Shown here one piece after another: positions 43,477 to 51,855 of a stretch of 56,904 bases of DNA. A program made the translations under genes and the position numbers. Within the stretch, counting starts at the first letter, position 1. Each line of letters starts with the position of its first letter. The notes below the pieces were generated by a model, which saw only the letters and a program-made list of their open reading frames with translations, ran no database searches and was not told the origin of the DNA. Source of the stretch: Clostridia bacterium (GTDB lineage: Bacteria; Bacillota; Clostridia; Christensenellales; QALW01); assembly GCA_900769815.1 (NCBI GenBank), contig CAAGID010000010.1, forward strand, positions 1-56,904, in the 5' to 3' direction.

Positions 43477-44555
43477 TATATTAACTCCTTTCCGTAAATA
43501 AGGCGTTTATATTTGATTTTTGCGGGAACATCCTTATATACAAGAACAGACTCATCGTTCTGAGAGAGTTTTTCAACTGCTTTCATTATTTTTTCAGGTT
43601 CATCAGTTTCAGGAATAAACAAAATATCAATGTCGTATTCCTGATTCTTTATATTAAGACGTTCAAAGCTGTCCATATACACGGCAAAGCCGATGGCACT
43701 TACGTTTTTCTTTAACTTTTTCATTAAAGAATCATACTGACCGCCGGAAAGCACGCCTGTGGGGATACCCTCAATATATCCTTTAAAAACAATGCCGCTG
43801 TAATATCTCATATTATTTGCAAGTGAGAAGTTAATACGTACTTTCTTATTTAAACCAAGTGCTTTAAGTGTATTAAGAACTGATTTAAATTCATTAAATG
43901 TATTTATTGCTTTTTCAGAAGAAACGTTTAATTTAAAATCAGCAATATCAGAATAATCAGAAACAAGTGAAATAAGTGCTTGTGCCTGTGTTTCTGACAA
44001 AAGACCGTCCTTTAAAAGCTTTGTTATTCCGCCCTGATTTTTAAGGGAAATAAATTCTCTTACAGTTGATAAAATATCTTCGGGAATACTATATTCTTTA
44101 ATTACCGCTTCAACAAAGCCGGCATGCGATATATCAAGCTGATAATTTTCATCAATCATCATTAGGCTTTTTACTGCTAAAGAAGTAACTTCGGCTATTT
44201 CATAAAGACCGATATTGCCTACACATTCAAGACCCGTTTGCATAATTTCCTTAAAACGGTGGGACTCTCCTGAAACGCGATAAACGTTTTCGTTATAATA
44301 GAGCTTCTGAATTTCAGAGTTACCGAGATGATTTATTATTGAAAGAGTAACATCGGGCTTTAATGCAAGAAGTTTGCCGTTTGTATCAGTAAAAGTAATT
44401 ACCCTATCAGAAATAAGAAAATCTTTATTTCTTACGTATAAATCGTATTCTTCAAACTTACTCATTTTATATTGAATATAGCCGTATTTTGAATATAATG
44501 AACGAAGCCTGTAAACGGCAAGCTCCTCGTTTTTTAAAAGAGATTCATTTATCAT
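43476..44555 (-). CDS. hisZ: ATP phosphoribosyltransferase regulatory subunit
   Basis: 359 residues, HisRS-like fold without an anticodon domain. Class II motifs: FTDTNGKLLALKPDVTLSI, YNENVYRVSGESHRFKEIMQTGLE and YSGIVFKGYIEGIPTGVLSGGQYD. Binds HisG as a hetero-octamer and senses histidine. The first catalytic gene of the operon; its start shares base 44555 with the stop of the TrpR-like gene. Confidence 0.93.
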   Translation of the reverse strand: MINESLLKNEELAVYRLRSLYSKYGYIQYKMSKFEEYDLYVRNKDFLISDRVITFTDTNGKLLALKPDVTLSIINHLGNSEIQKLYYNENVYRVSGESHRFKEIMQTGLECVGNIGLYEIAEVTSLAVKSLMMIDENYQLDISHAGFVEAVIKEYSIPEDILSTVREFISLKNQGGITKLLKDGLLSETQAQALISLVSDYSDIADFKLNVSSEKAINTFNEFKSVLNTLKALGLNKKVRINFSLANNMRYYSGIVFKGYIEGIPTGVLSGGQYDSLMKKLKKNVSAIGFAVYMDSFERLNIKNQEYDIDILFIPETDEPEKIMKAVEKLSQNDESVLVYKDVPAKIKYKRLIYGKELI

Positions 44556-44842
44556 TATTTATTCTCCATTCTGTCAATAACAGTCTTATAACCACCGTTG
44601 CCGTATTTTATACAACGGTTAACACGGCAAACGGTTGCAGTACTTGCTCCTGTTTCGGTGCTGATTTCAGTATATACTTTACCTTCAATAAGCTTTTGTG
44701 CAACGTCAAAACGCTGCGCTATTGCTTCAAGCTCTTGAATAGTGCAGATGTCATTAAAAAAATTTTCACACTCCTCAGTATTGTCTAGAAGTAATATTGC
44801 ATTATAAAAATTTTCAAGGGTGTTTTTGTCAAGTTTTTTCAT
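44555..44842 (-). CDS. YerC/HisR, TrpR-family repressor leading the his operon
   Basis: 95 residues from ATG 44842. TrpR-like HTH: DICTIQELEAIAQRFDVAQKL and GKVYTEISTETGASTATVCRVNRCIKYG. This family heads histidine operons in several Firmicutes and is proposed to repress them with histidine as ligand. It is translationally coupled to hisZ. A split palindrome lies within its own promoter. Spacing to GGATGG supports this start over the ATG at 44854. Confidence 0.87.
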   Translation of the reverse strand: MKKLDKNTLENFYNAILLLDNTEECENFFNDICTIQELEAIAQRFDVAQKLIEGKVYTEISTETGASTATVCRVNRCIKYGNGGYKTVIDRMENK

Positions 44843-44875
44843 ATAACAAACCATCCGTTCTTTTTATTTTTTCAC

Positions 44876-44904
44876 ATTGTAGCACACTAAAGTGATAAAG
44901 TCAA
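44876..44904 (-). promoter_or_regulatory. his operon promoter with operator-like palindrome
   Basis: Minus strand TTGACT (plus 44899-44904), 17-base spacer, TACAAT (plus 44876-44881). CACTAAAGTG (plus 44885-44894; CACT-N2-AGTG) fills the spacer and is well placed for repression by the first gene, the TrpR-family protein. Confidence 0.6.
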
Positions 44905-44933
44905 ATGAAATTTAAGTTTTTTTATAAAAAATA

Positions 44934-44962
44934 CAGTAAATACTGTGTTTGAGTATTTACTG
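44934..44962 (-). terminator. Terminator of metY-metA
   Basis: CAGTAAATACT (44934-44944) pairs with AGTATTTACTG (44952-44962), 11 bp; on the minus strand it is followed by TATTTTTTAT. Confidence 0.85.
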
Positions 44963-44971
44963 CATTTAATA

Positions 44972-45892
44972 TTATTCTTTATCAACCTTAATTTCGTAAG
45001 GAGTAACCTGATAAACGTAATAGTTAAGCCAATTTGAATATATGAGGTTTGCGTGGCTTCTCCAGGAAACAAGAGGGTCACGGGTATCATCATCATTAGG
45101 GAAATAGTTTTTAGGAACTTTAATTTCAAGCCCAAGATTTTTATCACGCATATACTCTTTTTTAAGGGTATCGGGATCATATTCAGAATGACCGGTAATA
45201 AATATCTGCTTGCCGGAATCAGTTGCAACGGCATAAATGCCTGCTTCCTCACTTGTTGCAAGAATTCTCAGTTCCGGAACTTTTTCTATATCTTCCCTTT
45301 TTACTTCCGTATGACGTGAGTGCGGAACCATAAAGATATCGTCAGCACCTCTGAAAAGCATTGACGAGCGTCTTTCAACAATATGTGGGAAGACACCAAA
45401 CATTTTTTCCTTTAAAGGATACTTTTTAATACCAAAATGATAATAAAGACCTGCCTGAGCACCCCAACAAATATGGAAGGTACTTGTTACGTGCGTTTTT
45501 GTCCATTCCATAATCTCACAAAGTTCTTCCCAGTATTCAACCTGCTCAAAGTCCATTTTCTCAACAGGTGCACCGGTAATAATCATACCGTCATAATGAT
45601 TATGTTTAACATCCTTAAAAGTTTTATAAAAAGCAAGCATATGCTCTTTTGAAACGTTCTTTGATTCATGAGTGCTTGTATGAATAAGCTCAAGTTCTAC
45701 CTGTAAAGGAGTATTACCTAAAAGACGGGCAAGCTGTGTTTCCGTTTCAACTTTGGTAGGCATAAGATTTAAAAGTAATATTTTTAATGGTCTTATATCC
45801 TGGGAAAGTGCACGTGTCTCCGTCATTACAAATATATTTTCACTCAAAAGCGTTTCCGTTGCAGGAAGTGCATTGGGGATTTTAATGGGCAT
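44972..45892 (-). CDS. metA: Homoserine O-acyltransferase (MetA family)
   Basis: 306 residues. PIKIPNALPATETLLSENIF start; catalytic Cys in FHICWGAQAGLYYHFG, then FRGADDIFMVPHSRHTEV and the His-Glu pair in ITGHSEYD. Acylates the hydroxyl of homoserine. In most non-enteric bacteria MetA proteins use acetyl-CoA, which fits the downstream sulfhydrylase MetY; the donor cannot be fixed by eye. 10 bases after metY in the same operon. Confidence 0.94.
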   Translation of the reverse strand: MPIKIPNALPATETLLSENIFVMTETRALSQDIRPLKILLLNLMPTKVETETQLARLLGNTPLQVELELIHTSTHESKNVSKEHMLAFYKTFKDVKHNHYDGMIITGAPVEKMDFEQVEYWEELCEIMEWTKTHVTSTFHICWGAQAGLYYHFGIKKYPLKEKMFGVFPHIVERRSSMLFRGADDIFMVPHSRHTEVKREDIEKVPELRILATSEEAGIYAVATDSGKQIFITGHSEYDPDTLKKEYMRDKNLGLEIKVPKNYFPNDDDTRDPLVSWRSHANLIYSNWLNYYVYQVTPYEIKVDKE

Positions 45893-45902
45893 AGGATTCT
45901 CC

Positions 45903-47189
45903 TTACTTCAAAGTATTAAGTGCCTGGTCAAGGTCTTCAATAAGATCGTCAGCATTTTCGATACCAACTGAAAGTCTTACTAAATCAGGTGAAACACCTG
46001 CGGCAACAAGCTCAGCATCATTCATCTGTCTATGTGTTGCACTAGCCGGATGCAAACAACATGTGCGTGCATCAGCAACGTGAGTTTCAATAGCACACAT
46101 TTTAAGCTCTTTCATAAATGCTTCAGCAGCTTTTCTTCCGCCTTTAACACCGAAGCTTACTACACCGCACTGACCTTTAGGAAGATACTTCATTGCAAGC
46201 TCATAGTCTTTATCGCCCTCAAGTCCTGAATATTTTACCCATGAAACAAGAGGATGAGCTGATAAGAATTTAGCAATCTTAAGTGCGTTTTCTGAATGGC
46301 GTTCCATTCTTACGTGGAGACTTTCAAGACCAAGATTCAATAAAAAAGCATTCTGAGGTGACTGAATTGAACCGAAATCACGCATAAGCTGTGCAGTTGC
46401 TTTTGTAATAAAGGCACCTGCAAGGCCAAAACGCTCAGTATAAGTTACACCGTGATAGCTTTCATCTGGTGTTGTAAGTCCCGGGAATTTATCTGGATAC
46501 TTTGTCCAATCAAAATTACCGCTATCAACGATGCATCCGCCTACTGCAGAGCCATGACCGTCCATATACTTTGTTGTTGAATGAGTTACAATATCTGCAC
46601 CGAACTCAAAGGGACGGCACAAGAAAGGTGTTGCAAAAGTATTATCAATAATTAATGGTACACCATGTGAATGAGCGGCTTTTGCAAAACGTTCAATATC
46701 AAGAACTACAAGTGCAGGATTAGCGATAGTTTCGCCAAATACCGCCTTTGTGTTAGGTCTGAATGCTTTTTCCAATTCTTCATCAGTTGCATAAGGCGAA
46801 ACAAAAGTAAACTCAATACCCATTCTCTTCATTGTAACTGAGAAAAGGTTAAAAGTTCCGCCGTAAACTGTTGAAGCACAAACAACGTGGTCGCCACAGG
46901 ATGCAATATTAAAAATTGCATAGAAGTTTGCAGCCTGACCTGATGAGGTAAGCATTGCAGCTGTACCGCCTTCAAGAGCCGCTATCTTATTCGCAACGTA
47001 ATCATTGGTGGGATTTTGTAATCTTGTATAAAAATATCCGCTTGCTTCAAGGTCAAAAAGCTTGCCCATATCCTCGCTTGTATCATACTTAAAAGTAGTG
47101 CTTTGGATAATGGGAATCTGTCTTGGTTCGCCGTTTCCGGGAACGTAACCTGACTGAATACATTTGGTTTCAATTCTTTTTTCTTTCAT
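45903..47189 (-). CDS. metY: O-acetylhomoserine sulfhydrylase
   Basis: 428 residues, Cys/Met-metabolism PLP family. KCIQSGYVPGNGEPRQIPII start, YFYTRLQNPTNDYVANKIA, MLTSSGQAANFYAIF, VIDNTFATPFLCRPFEFGAD-type region, PLP lysine in THSTTKYMDGHGSAVGG. Converts O-acetylhomoserine plus sulfide to homocysteine. Preceded by a consensus promoter and TAGGAG. Its promoter leader is too short for a SAM riboswitch. Confidence 0.95.
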   Translation of the reverse strand: MKEKRIETKCIQSGYVPGNGEPRQIPIIQSTTFKYDTSEDMGKLFDLEASGYFYTRLQNPTNDYVANKIAALEGGTAAMLTSSGQAANFYAIFNIASCGDHVVCASTVYGGTFNLFSVTMKRMGIEFTFVSPYATDEELEKAFRPNTKAVFGETIANPALVVLDIERFAKAAHSHGVPLIIDNTFATPFLCRPFEFGADIVTHSTTKYMDGHGSAVGGCIVDSGNFDWTKYPDKFPGLTTPDESYHGVTYTERFGLAGAFITKATAQLMRDFGSIQSPQNAFLLNLGLESLHVRMERHSENALKIAKFLSAHPLVSWVKYSGLEGDKDYELAMKYLPKGQCGVVSFGVKGGRKAAEAFMKELKMCAIETHVADARTCCLHPASATHRQMNDAELVAAGVSPDLVRLSVGIENADDLIEDLDQALNTLK

Positions 47190-47222
47190 AGTATACTCCT
47201 AAATATTAAATATATCAGGAAA

Positions 47223-47251
47223 ATTATATCATTTTATTAGGTACTTGTCAA
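47223..47251 (-). promoter_or_regulatory. Promoter of metY-metA
   Basis: Minus strand TTGACA (plus 47246-47251), 17-base spacer, TATAAT (plus 47223-47228). The leader to the metY start is only about 27 nt. Confidence 0.8.
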
Positions 47252-47274
47252 TTCAGCAAAAGGCTTTTTTATAA

Positions 47275-47302
47275 AAAAACGCGGTATATAAACATATACC
47301 GC
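47275..47302 (-). terminator. Terminator of the DegT-Gfo/Idh unit
   Basis: GCGGTATAT (47281-47289) pairs with ATATACCGC (47294-47302); on the minus strand it is followed by GTTTTTTTAT. Confidence 0.88.
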
Positions 47303-47312
47303 ATTTTGGATT

Positions 47313-48344
47313 TTAAAGTTTTCCGCCGCCGTTTTTATATATGGCGTCTATTACCTTATGTACTAACAAGGTGTTCTCAGCGTTTACAGGCGGTTCAGTA
47401 TCATTGATCACCGCATTAGCAAATGCCTCAATTTCCTTTTTATACATATTACCGAACTCAACTTCAAGTGCCTGAGACTGTACTGCAGTGTGTGCCTGCA
47501 TGGGGTCATATTCAGCATTATCGGGACAAGCAAGAATCTCAACCTTTCCGCCCTCTTCCTGAGAAAGAGTTCCGATTGCAACCATACTTCCCTTGGTACC
47601 ATAAAATTCTATAGGACACTTAGTAGCAGAGTCAGGAATATTAAAGTTACAGTCAACGTAAGCAAGAGCTCCGTTTTCCATTTTCATAATAAGTGATGCT
47701 GTATCGTCAACATTATATCCAAAGGTATTAGTTGTTGCAAAGCCTACACATTCAACTGCATTAAGACCTGAAATATATTGAAGAAGGTCAATACAATGAA
47801 CGCCTAAATCAGCAAGAGCACCGCCGCCTGAAAGTGCCTTATTCTGACGCCATGCACCCTGGATTTCAGGATACCAACAAGTAAACTGTGCACGCATGGA
47901 AACGATCTGACCTAAATTGCCGTCAGCAATAAAGCGTTTCATTTCCTGATGATATGCGTGATAACGCATCATAAAGCCAACGCCAAGCTTAACACCTGCT
48001 TTTTTGCAAGCATCAATTATCTCAAGTGTTTCTTCAAGGTTAATACCAATAGGCTTTTCAATAAGAATATGCTTACCTGCTTTTGCTGCAGCAAGAGCCT
48101 GCTCCTTATGGCAAAATACCGGCGAAGCAATATAAACAACATCTACGTCAGGAAGTGCGAGCACGTCCTCGTAGTTATTAAATGCATATTCCGCACCATA
48201 CTTTTCCTTTACCTTTTCAGCAACGGCTGCATCAGCATCCATAACTGCATAAGGAACGGAATTGTCTGTAAGCATCATACCCGGGAGCGTACGTCTGTCA
48301 GCAATTCCTCCGCACCCGATTATTCCCCACTTAAGTTTCATCAT
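47313..48344 (-). CDS. Gfo/Idh/MocA family oxidoreductase
   Basis: 343 residues. Rossmann start LKWGIIGCGGIADRRTLPGM, conserved VYIASPVFCHKEQALAAAKAG and the catalytic-lysine motif HILIEKPIG; FMMRYHAYHQEMKRFI follows. NAD(P)-dependent oxidation or reduction of a sugar, inositol or sugar nucleotide. The ATG overlaps the stop of the DegT gene (ATGA), so the pair probably acts on one substrate, for example forming an amino sugar or aminocyclitol via a keto intermediate. Substrate not determinable. Confidence 0.9.
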   Translation of the reverse strand: MMKLKWGIIGCGGIADRRTLPGMMLTDNSVPYAVMDADAAVAEKVKEKYGAEYAFNNYEDVLALPDVDVVYIASPVFCHKEQALAAAKAGKHILIEKPIGINLEETLEIIDACKKAGVKLGVGFMMRYHAYHQEMKRFIADGNLGQIVSMRAQFTCWYPEIQGAWRQNKALSGGGALADLGVHCIDLLQYISGLNAVECVGFATTNTFGYNVDDTASLIMKMENGALAYVDCNFNIPDSATKCPIEFYGTKGSMVAIGTLSQEEGGKVEILACPDNAEYDPMQAHTAVQSQALEVEFGNMYKKEIEAFANAVINDTEPPVNAENTLLVHKVIDAIYKNGGGKL

Positions 48345-49660
48345 TTTATACCTGCTTCTTCCTGCATTTCCTTAACTGCTTCAAGTACTGCATCAGCCAT
48401 ATACTTAAGCTGTTCATCGCTAAGACCGTAAAGAGGAAGATGTGTAAAGCGTTTATAGAATACTTCTTCGCAAACGGGACAAGTCTTTGCAATTTCATCT
48501 GAATCATAGCCCATATCCTGAACTATCTTGAAGCGGTACAAAGGTCCGAAATGAGGAATATTTGTAACGCTCTTTTCTTCAAGCTTACGCTTAAATGTCT
48601 GAACGTCTCCGCCTGCCTTCTGAGGATCAATCTGTAAAAGATACAAATGGAAGGTAGGTTTAATATCGTCATTACCTAAATCCTGAGGAATGAGTGCATC
48701 GTTTTCAGCAAAGCGTGAGTTAAGATATGCTGCTGCTCTACGTCTTTCCTCAATAATTTCTTCATTTCTTGCAATCTGGAGTTTAAGACCTAAGCCCTGA
48801 ATTTCTGTTGTGGAATAGTTACCTGCAACGAAGGGCTTTTCCTTACCGGGAATAGGTGTAATATTATAAAGCCAATTTTTAATAGGCGCAGAGAAATCAA
48901 GACCAAGGAAGCGTGCACGCTTCATTTCAGGTGCAAAGCCGGGTACGTTTGTAGTTGCAATACCGCCTTCGCCGAAAGAAGTAATATTCTTAACCTCGTG
49001 GAAGCTGAATGCAGCAAAGTCACCGATAGTACCGATTTTGCGTCCTTTATACATAGCACCGAATGCGTGTGCCGCGTCTTCAAGAACGATAATATTATTC
49101 TTCTTTGCCAACTCCATAATAGGATCTAAATCAACAGGATAGCCACCGATATGTACGGGTACTATCATTTTTGTTTTGGGTGTAATCTTTCTTGCAACGT
49201 CTGCAGGATCCATATTGATGGTTCTGGGGTCAACGTCAGCAAATACAAGTTTTGCACCTACTGCAAGAGGATATGCCATTGTTGCAACGAAAGTAATTGC
49301 GGGAACGATAACTTCGTCACCCTCTTTTAAGTTTGCATACTTGTATGCAATTTCAAAACCTGAGGTTGCATTTGTAACGAAAGTACTTGAATCTGTACCT
49401 AAATATGCATCAGAAGCTGCCTCAGCTGCTTCAACCTGTCCAGCAAGCGAAAGTTTTCCGGGAGGAGTTGCTATCTCTCCTAATTTTTTAACCTGCTCCC
49501 ATACAGCGGCGATTGCCTGATCGTATTCTTCGCCCTCTCCCTGCATAAGGAATTTTATGATTTCCATAAGGTCTGCAACATTGTAGTTTTCTCCAACAGC
49601 TGCCCACGGTACCTTTGTTGCACCGGTATTATAACGAAAATCAGTTGATGCTTTTCCCAT
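48341..49660 (-). CDS. DegT/DnrJ/EryC1/StrS family PLP aminotransferase
   Basis: 439 residues, longer than usual (370-400) because of about 60 extra N-terminal residues (VPWAAVGENYNVADLMEIIK). Core motifs: FVTNATSGFEIAYKYANLKEG, VIVPAITFVATMAYPLAVGA, VLEDAAHAFGAMYKGRKIG, and the PLP lysine in FSFHEVKNITSFGEGGIATT. Transaminates keto sugars or cyclitols. First gene of a two-gene unit with the Gfo/Idh oxidoreductase. AAAAGGAG precedes the ATG. Confidence 0.92.
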   Translation of the reverse strand: MGKASTDFRYNTGATKVPWAAVGENYNVADLMEIIKFLMQGEGEEYDQAIAAVWEQVKKLGEIATPPGKLSLAGQVEAAEAASDAYLGTDSSTFVTNATSGFEIAYKYANLKEGDEVIVPAITFVATMAYPLAVGAKLVFADVDPRTINMDPADVARKITPKTKMIVPVHIGGYPVDLDPIMELAKKNNIIVLEDAAHAFGAMYKGRKIGTIGDFAAFSFHEVKNITSFGEGGIATTNVPGFAPEMKRARFLGLDFSAPIKNWLYNITPIPGKEKPFVAGNYSTTEIQGLGLKLQIARNEEIIEERRRAAAYLNSRFAENDALIPQDLGNDDIKPTFHLYLLQIDPQKAGGDVQTFKRKLEEKSVTNIPHFGPLYRFKIVQDMGYDSDEIAKTCPVCEEVFYKRFTHLPLYGLSDEQLKYMADAVLEAVKEMQEEAGIK

Positions 49661-49690
49661 TTTTAAAAATCTCCTTTTATTTTTTTCTTA

Positions 49691-49719
49691 ATTTTACCAT
49701 ACCCATAGGGAAATGTCAA
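49691..49719 (-). promoter_or_regulatory. Promoter of the DegT unit
   Basis: Minus strand TTGACA (plus 49714-49719), 17-base spacer, TAAAAT (plus 49691-49696). Confidence 0.65.
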
Positions 49720-49785
49720 TAATAAAAATGACAAAATATATTAACGTTTGGATGTAAAATTCAGTACAAAATAATGCTTTTGCTA

Positions 49786-49815
49786 TTGACAAATAGTTTT
49801 TGTTTGGGTTATAAT
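49786..49815 (+). promoter_or_regulatory. Promoter of the SGNH acetylesterase gene
   Basis: TTGACA (49786-49791), 18-base spacer, TATAAT (49810-49815); ribosome site AAGGAGAA upstream of ATG 49847. Confidence 0.78.
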
Positions 49816-49846
49816 ATTCCCAACAAATTATAAGGAGAAATTCATC

Positions 49847-51769
49847 ATGGCTAACGAGAAAATGTGTATTGGAAGAAAAATAACTTTTATCACAGACGTA
49901 CATAGCGTTGTTGTAAAAAATGAATCCGCAGGGTTAAGCGGACTTGACGACGGTAAATTTACTATTAGCTATCTAATATATAACAACGGTGGTGCCAGTA
50001 TTACTGTAAATTTATCACTGCAAAACAGTTTTAATTCACAAATTAACGGAACAGAGGTTGCAATCCCTGCGTATTCTAAAAAATACGTTACACACTCCTT
50101 TATGGTTAAAGAAGGATTAATAAACGCAGATACACAAGAAAATGCCGCGTTAAAATTTGATATATGCGTCGGTTCAGATTCTGCAAACGGTCTTAATATG
50201 ATTCCCGCAGGAACGGAAATCATTATCGCCTACAATAAAACTAACGGCACAGACGTTGCAAGAGATCTTAATACAGACGCTGTAAACATAGAAGTAAGCG
50301 AAGTAACAGAGTTACCTGATTTTGATAAAAAAACAGATTCATTTACCGTTGATAAAATTGATGATTTTCACATTAGCACAGCCTTTGGCAGTCATATGGT
50401 GCTTCAGCGTGATAGAGAAGTTCCCGTTTGGGGCTTTAGCCCATATATTGGTGAAACTGTAACTGTATCATTTAAGGGACAGACTAAAACAACACTTGTT
50501 GCAAGGAACGGCAGATGGAACGTTATATTTGACAGTATGCCCGCTGACAAAAACGGTGCCGAATTAACCGCAACCTGCAACGGAAAAACTGAAACTTTAA
50601 CAGACGTTCTTGTGGGCGACGTGTTCTTCCTCGGCGGACAATCAAATGCCGATATGCCTTTATCTGCCTGTAGAAATACGTATTCAGATGAATATAAAAA
50701 ACAGCTAATTGAAAGCGGAGAGGGAAATATCCGTTTCTTCCGCCAAGGAAAGCTTGACGCAATGGCTAACAGAGAAACAATGAATACTCCTCAAAGTGAG
50801 CCTATCAATGGCAACGTTTGGACAACTGAAACATTAAGCACCGCAAATACATTCTGTGCATTCGGTTTCTTCTTTGGACACAAGCTTTATAACGAAATAA
50901 ACGTTCCCATCGGTATGGTTATGGTAGCTTCGGCAGGCTCGCCCGTAAGCCAGCTTATGTCAAAGGAGGCATCAGACAAGACCGGTTACGATAGATACGA
51001 AAACAGTATTCCCGTTTCAGGTATGTATAACGCCCTTATGAGTCCTTTCATTAAAATGTCCTTTAAAGGTATGCTTTATTTCCAGGGCGAAAGCGAACAC
51101 GGATTAGCAAAGTCCCAATACGGTAAGTATAATGAATATCTTAATGCATACGTTGAAGACCTTAGAGAGAAAAACGGATATAACTTCCCCTTCTATTATG
51201 CTCAGGTTAGTTCATATAAAGTTGACATTTTAGTAGGTATGGGCGAACAACGTGCAGTTATGTTTGACGGTCTTAAGGTTATTGAAAATTCAGGTATGAT
51301 TGTTACAATGGACCACGGTTCAAGAGCAGGCGACCCCGACTGGGCACACTCAATGTATAAAGAGCCTGTGGGCAATAGATTTGCTAACCTTACACTTGCA
51401 AAGTTATACGGTGGTAACGAAAATTATCTTCTTTCACCTATGCCCGTAAGTGCTGAAAAAACTGACAAAGGTGTTGTAATAACTTATAAACACGTTGGCA
51501 ACGGTTTAAAGAGAATCGGTCAACACGAAACACTTACCGGCTTTAAGGCAATAACAGACGCGGGTTACGTAAACGTCAATGCAACTATTATTTCTGAAAA
51601 TTCTGTTTTACTTGATACAACAAATATAAAAAATTTACTTGGTGTTGGCTACGGTCTTGAAATCCTTTGTTTTGTAGATTATCCTGAAGGCAACGGCGAC
51701 CTTACCTACGTTGCAAACCTTGGTAACTCCGAAGACCTTCCCTGCCCCACTTTCAAAATGTTTATTTAA
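49847..51769 (+). CDS. Sialate O-acetylesterase-like SGNH hydrolase with extra N-terminal domain
   Basis: 640 residues. Residues about 1-155 are a beta-rich domain of unknown type (ISYLIYNNGGASITVNLSLQ), possibly carbohydrate-binding. The remainder matches sialate O-acetylesterases: FGSHMVLQRDREVPVWG, a small beta domain (YIGETVTVSFKGQTKT), then the SGNH core with nucleophile Ser in FFLGGQSNADMPLSA, MVASAGSPVSQLM and YFQGESEHG, and a late His in DHGSRAGDPDWAH. It would remove acetyl groups from sialic acid or plant glycans. No signal peptide or anchor is present, so it is predicted to act in the cytoplasm on imported material. Single-gene unit. Confidence 0.87.
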   Translation: MANEKMCIGRKITFITDVHSVVVKNESAGLSGLDDGKFTISYLIYNNGGASITVNLSLQNSFNSQINGTEVAIPAYSKKYVTHSFMVKEGLINADTQENAALKFDICVGSDSANGLNMIPAGTEIIIAYNKTNGTDVARDLNTDAVNIEVSEVTELPDFDKKTDSFTVDKIDDFHISTAFGSHMVLQRDREVPVWGFSPYIGETVTVSFKGQTKTTLVARNGRWNVIFDSMPADKNGAELTATCNGKTETLTDVLVGDVFFLGGQSNADMPLSACRNTYSDEYKKQLIESGEGNIRFFRQGKLDAMANRETMNTPQSEPINGNVWTTETLSTANTFCAFGFFFGHKLYNEINVPIGMVMVASAGSPVSQLMSKEASDKTGYDRYENSIPVSGMYNALMSPFIKMSFKGMLYFQGESEHGLAKSQYGKYNEYLNAYVEDLREKNGYNFPFYYAQVSSYKVDILVGMGEQRAVMFDGLKVIENSGMIVTMDHGSRAGDPDWAHSMYKEPVGNRFANLTLAKLYGGNENYLLSPMPVSAEKTDKGVVITYKHVGNGLKRIGQHETLTGFKAITDAGYVNVNATIISENSVLLDTTNIKNLLGVGYGLEILCFVDYPEGNGDLTYVANLGNSEDLPCPTFKMFI

Positions 51770-51782
51770 GATTACACTACAT

Positions 51783-51818
51783 AAAAAAACACGGTATCGC
51801 CTGATACCGTGTTTTTTT
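51783..51818. terminator. Bidirectional terminator
   Basis: AAAAAAACACGGTATC (51783-51798) pairs with GATACCGTGTTTTTTT (51803-51818), 16 bp, 4-base loop GCCT. Serves the acetylesterase and the converging lipoprotein gene. Confidence 0.93.
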
Positions 51819-51855
51819 ATAAGTTATCAATTTTTCTTTTCAGTAATTAATCCGA

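Noticed and set aside
47190..47260. SAM riboswitch or T-box before metY
   Set aside because: The promoter leaves a leader of about 27 nt, too short for either.
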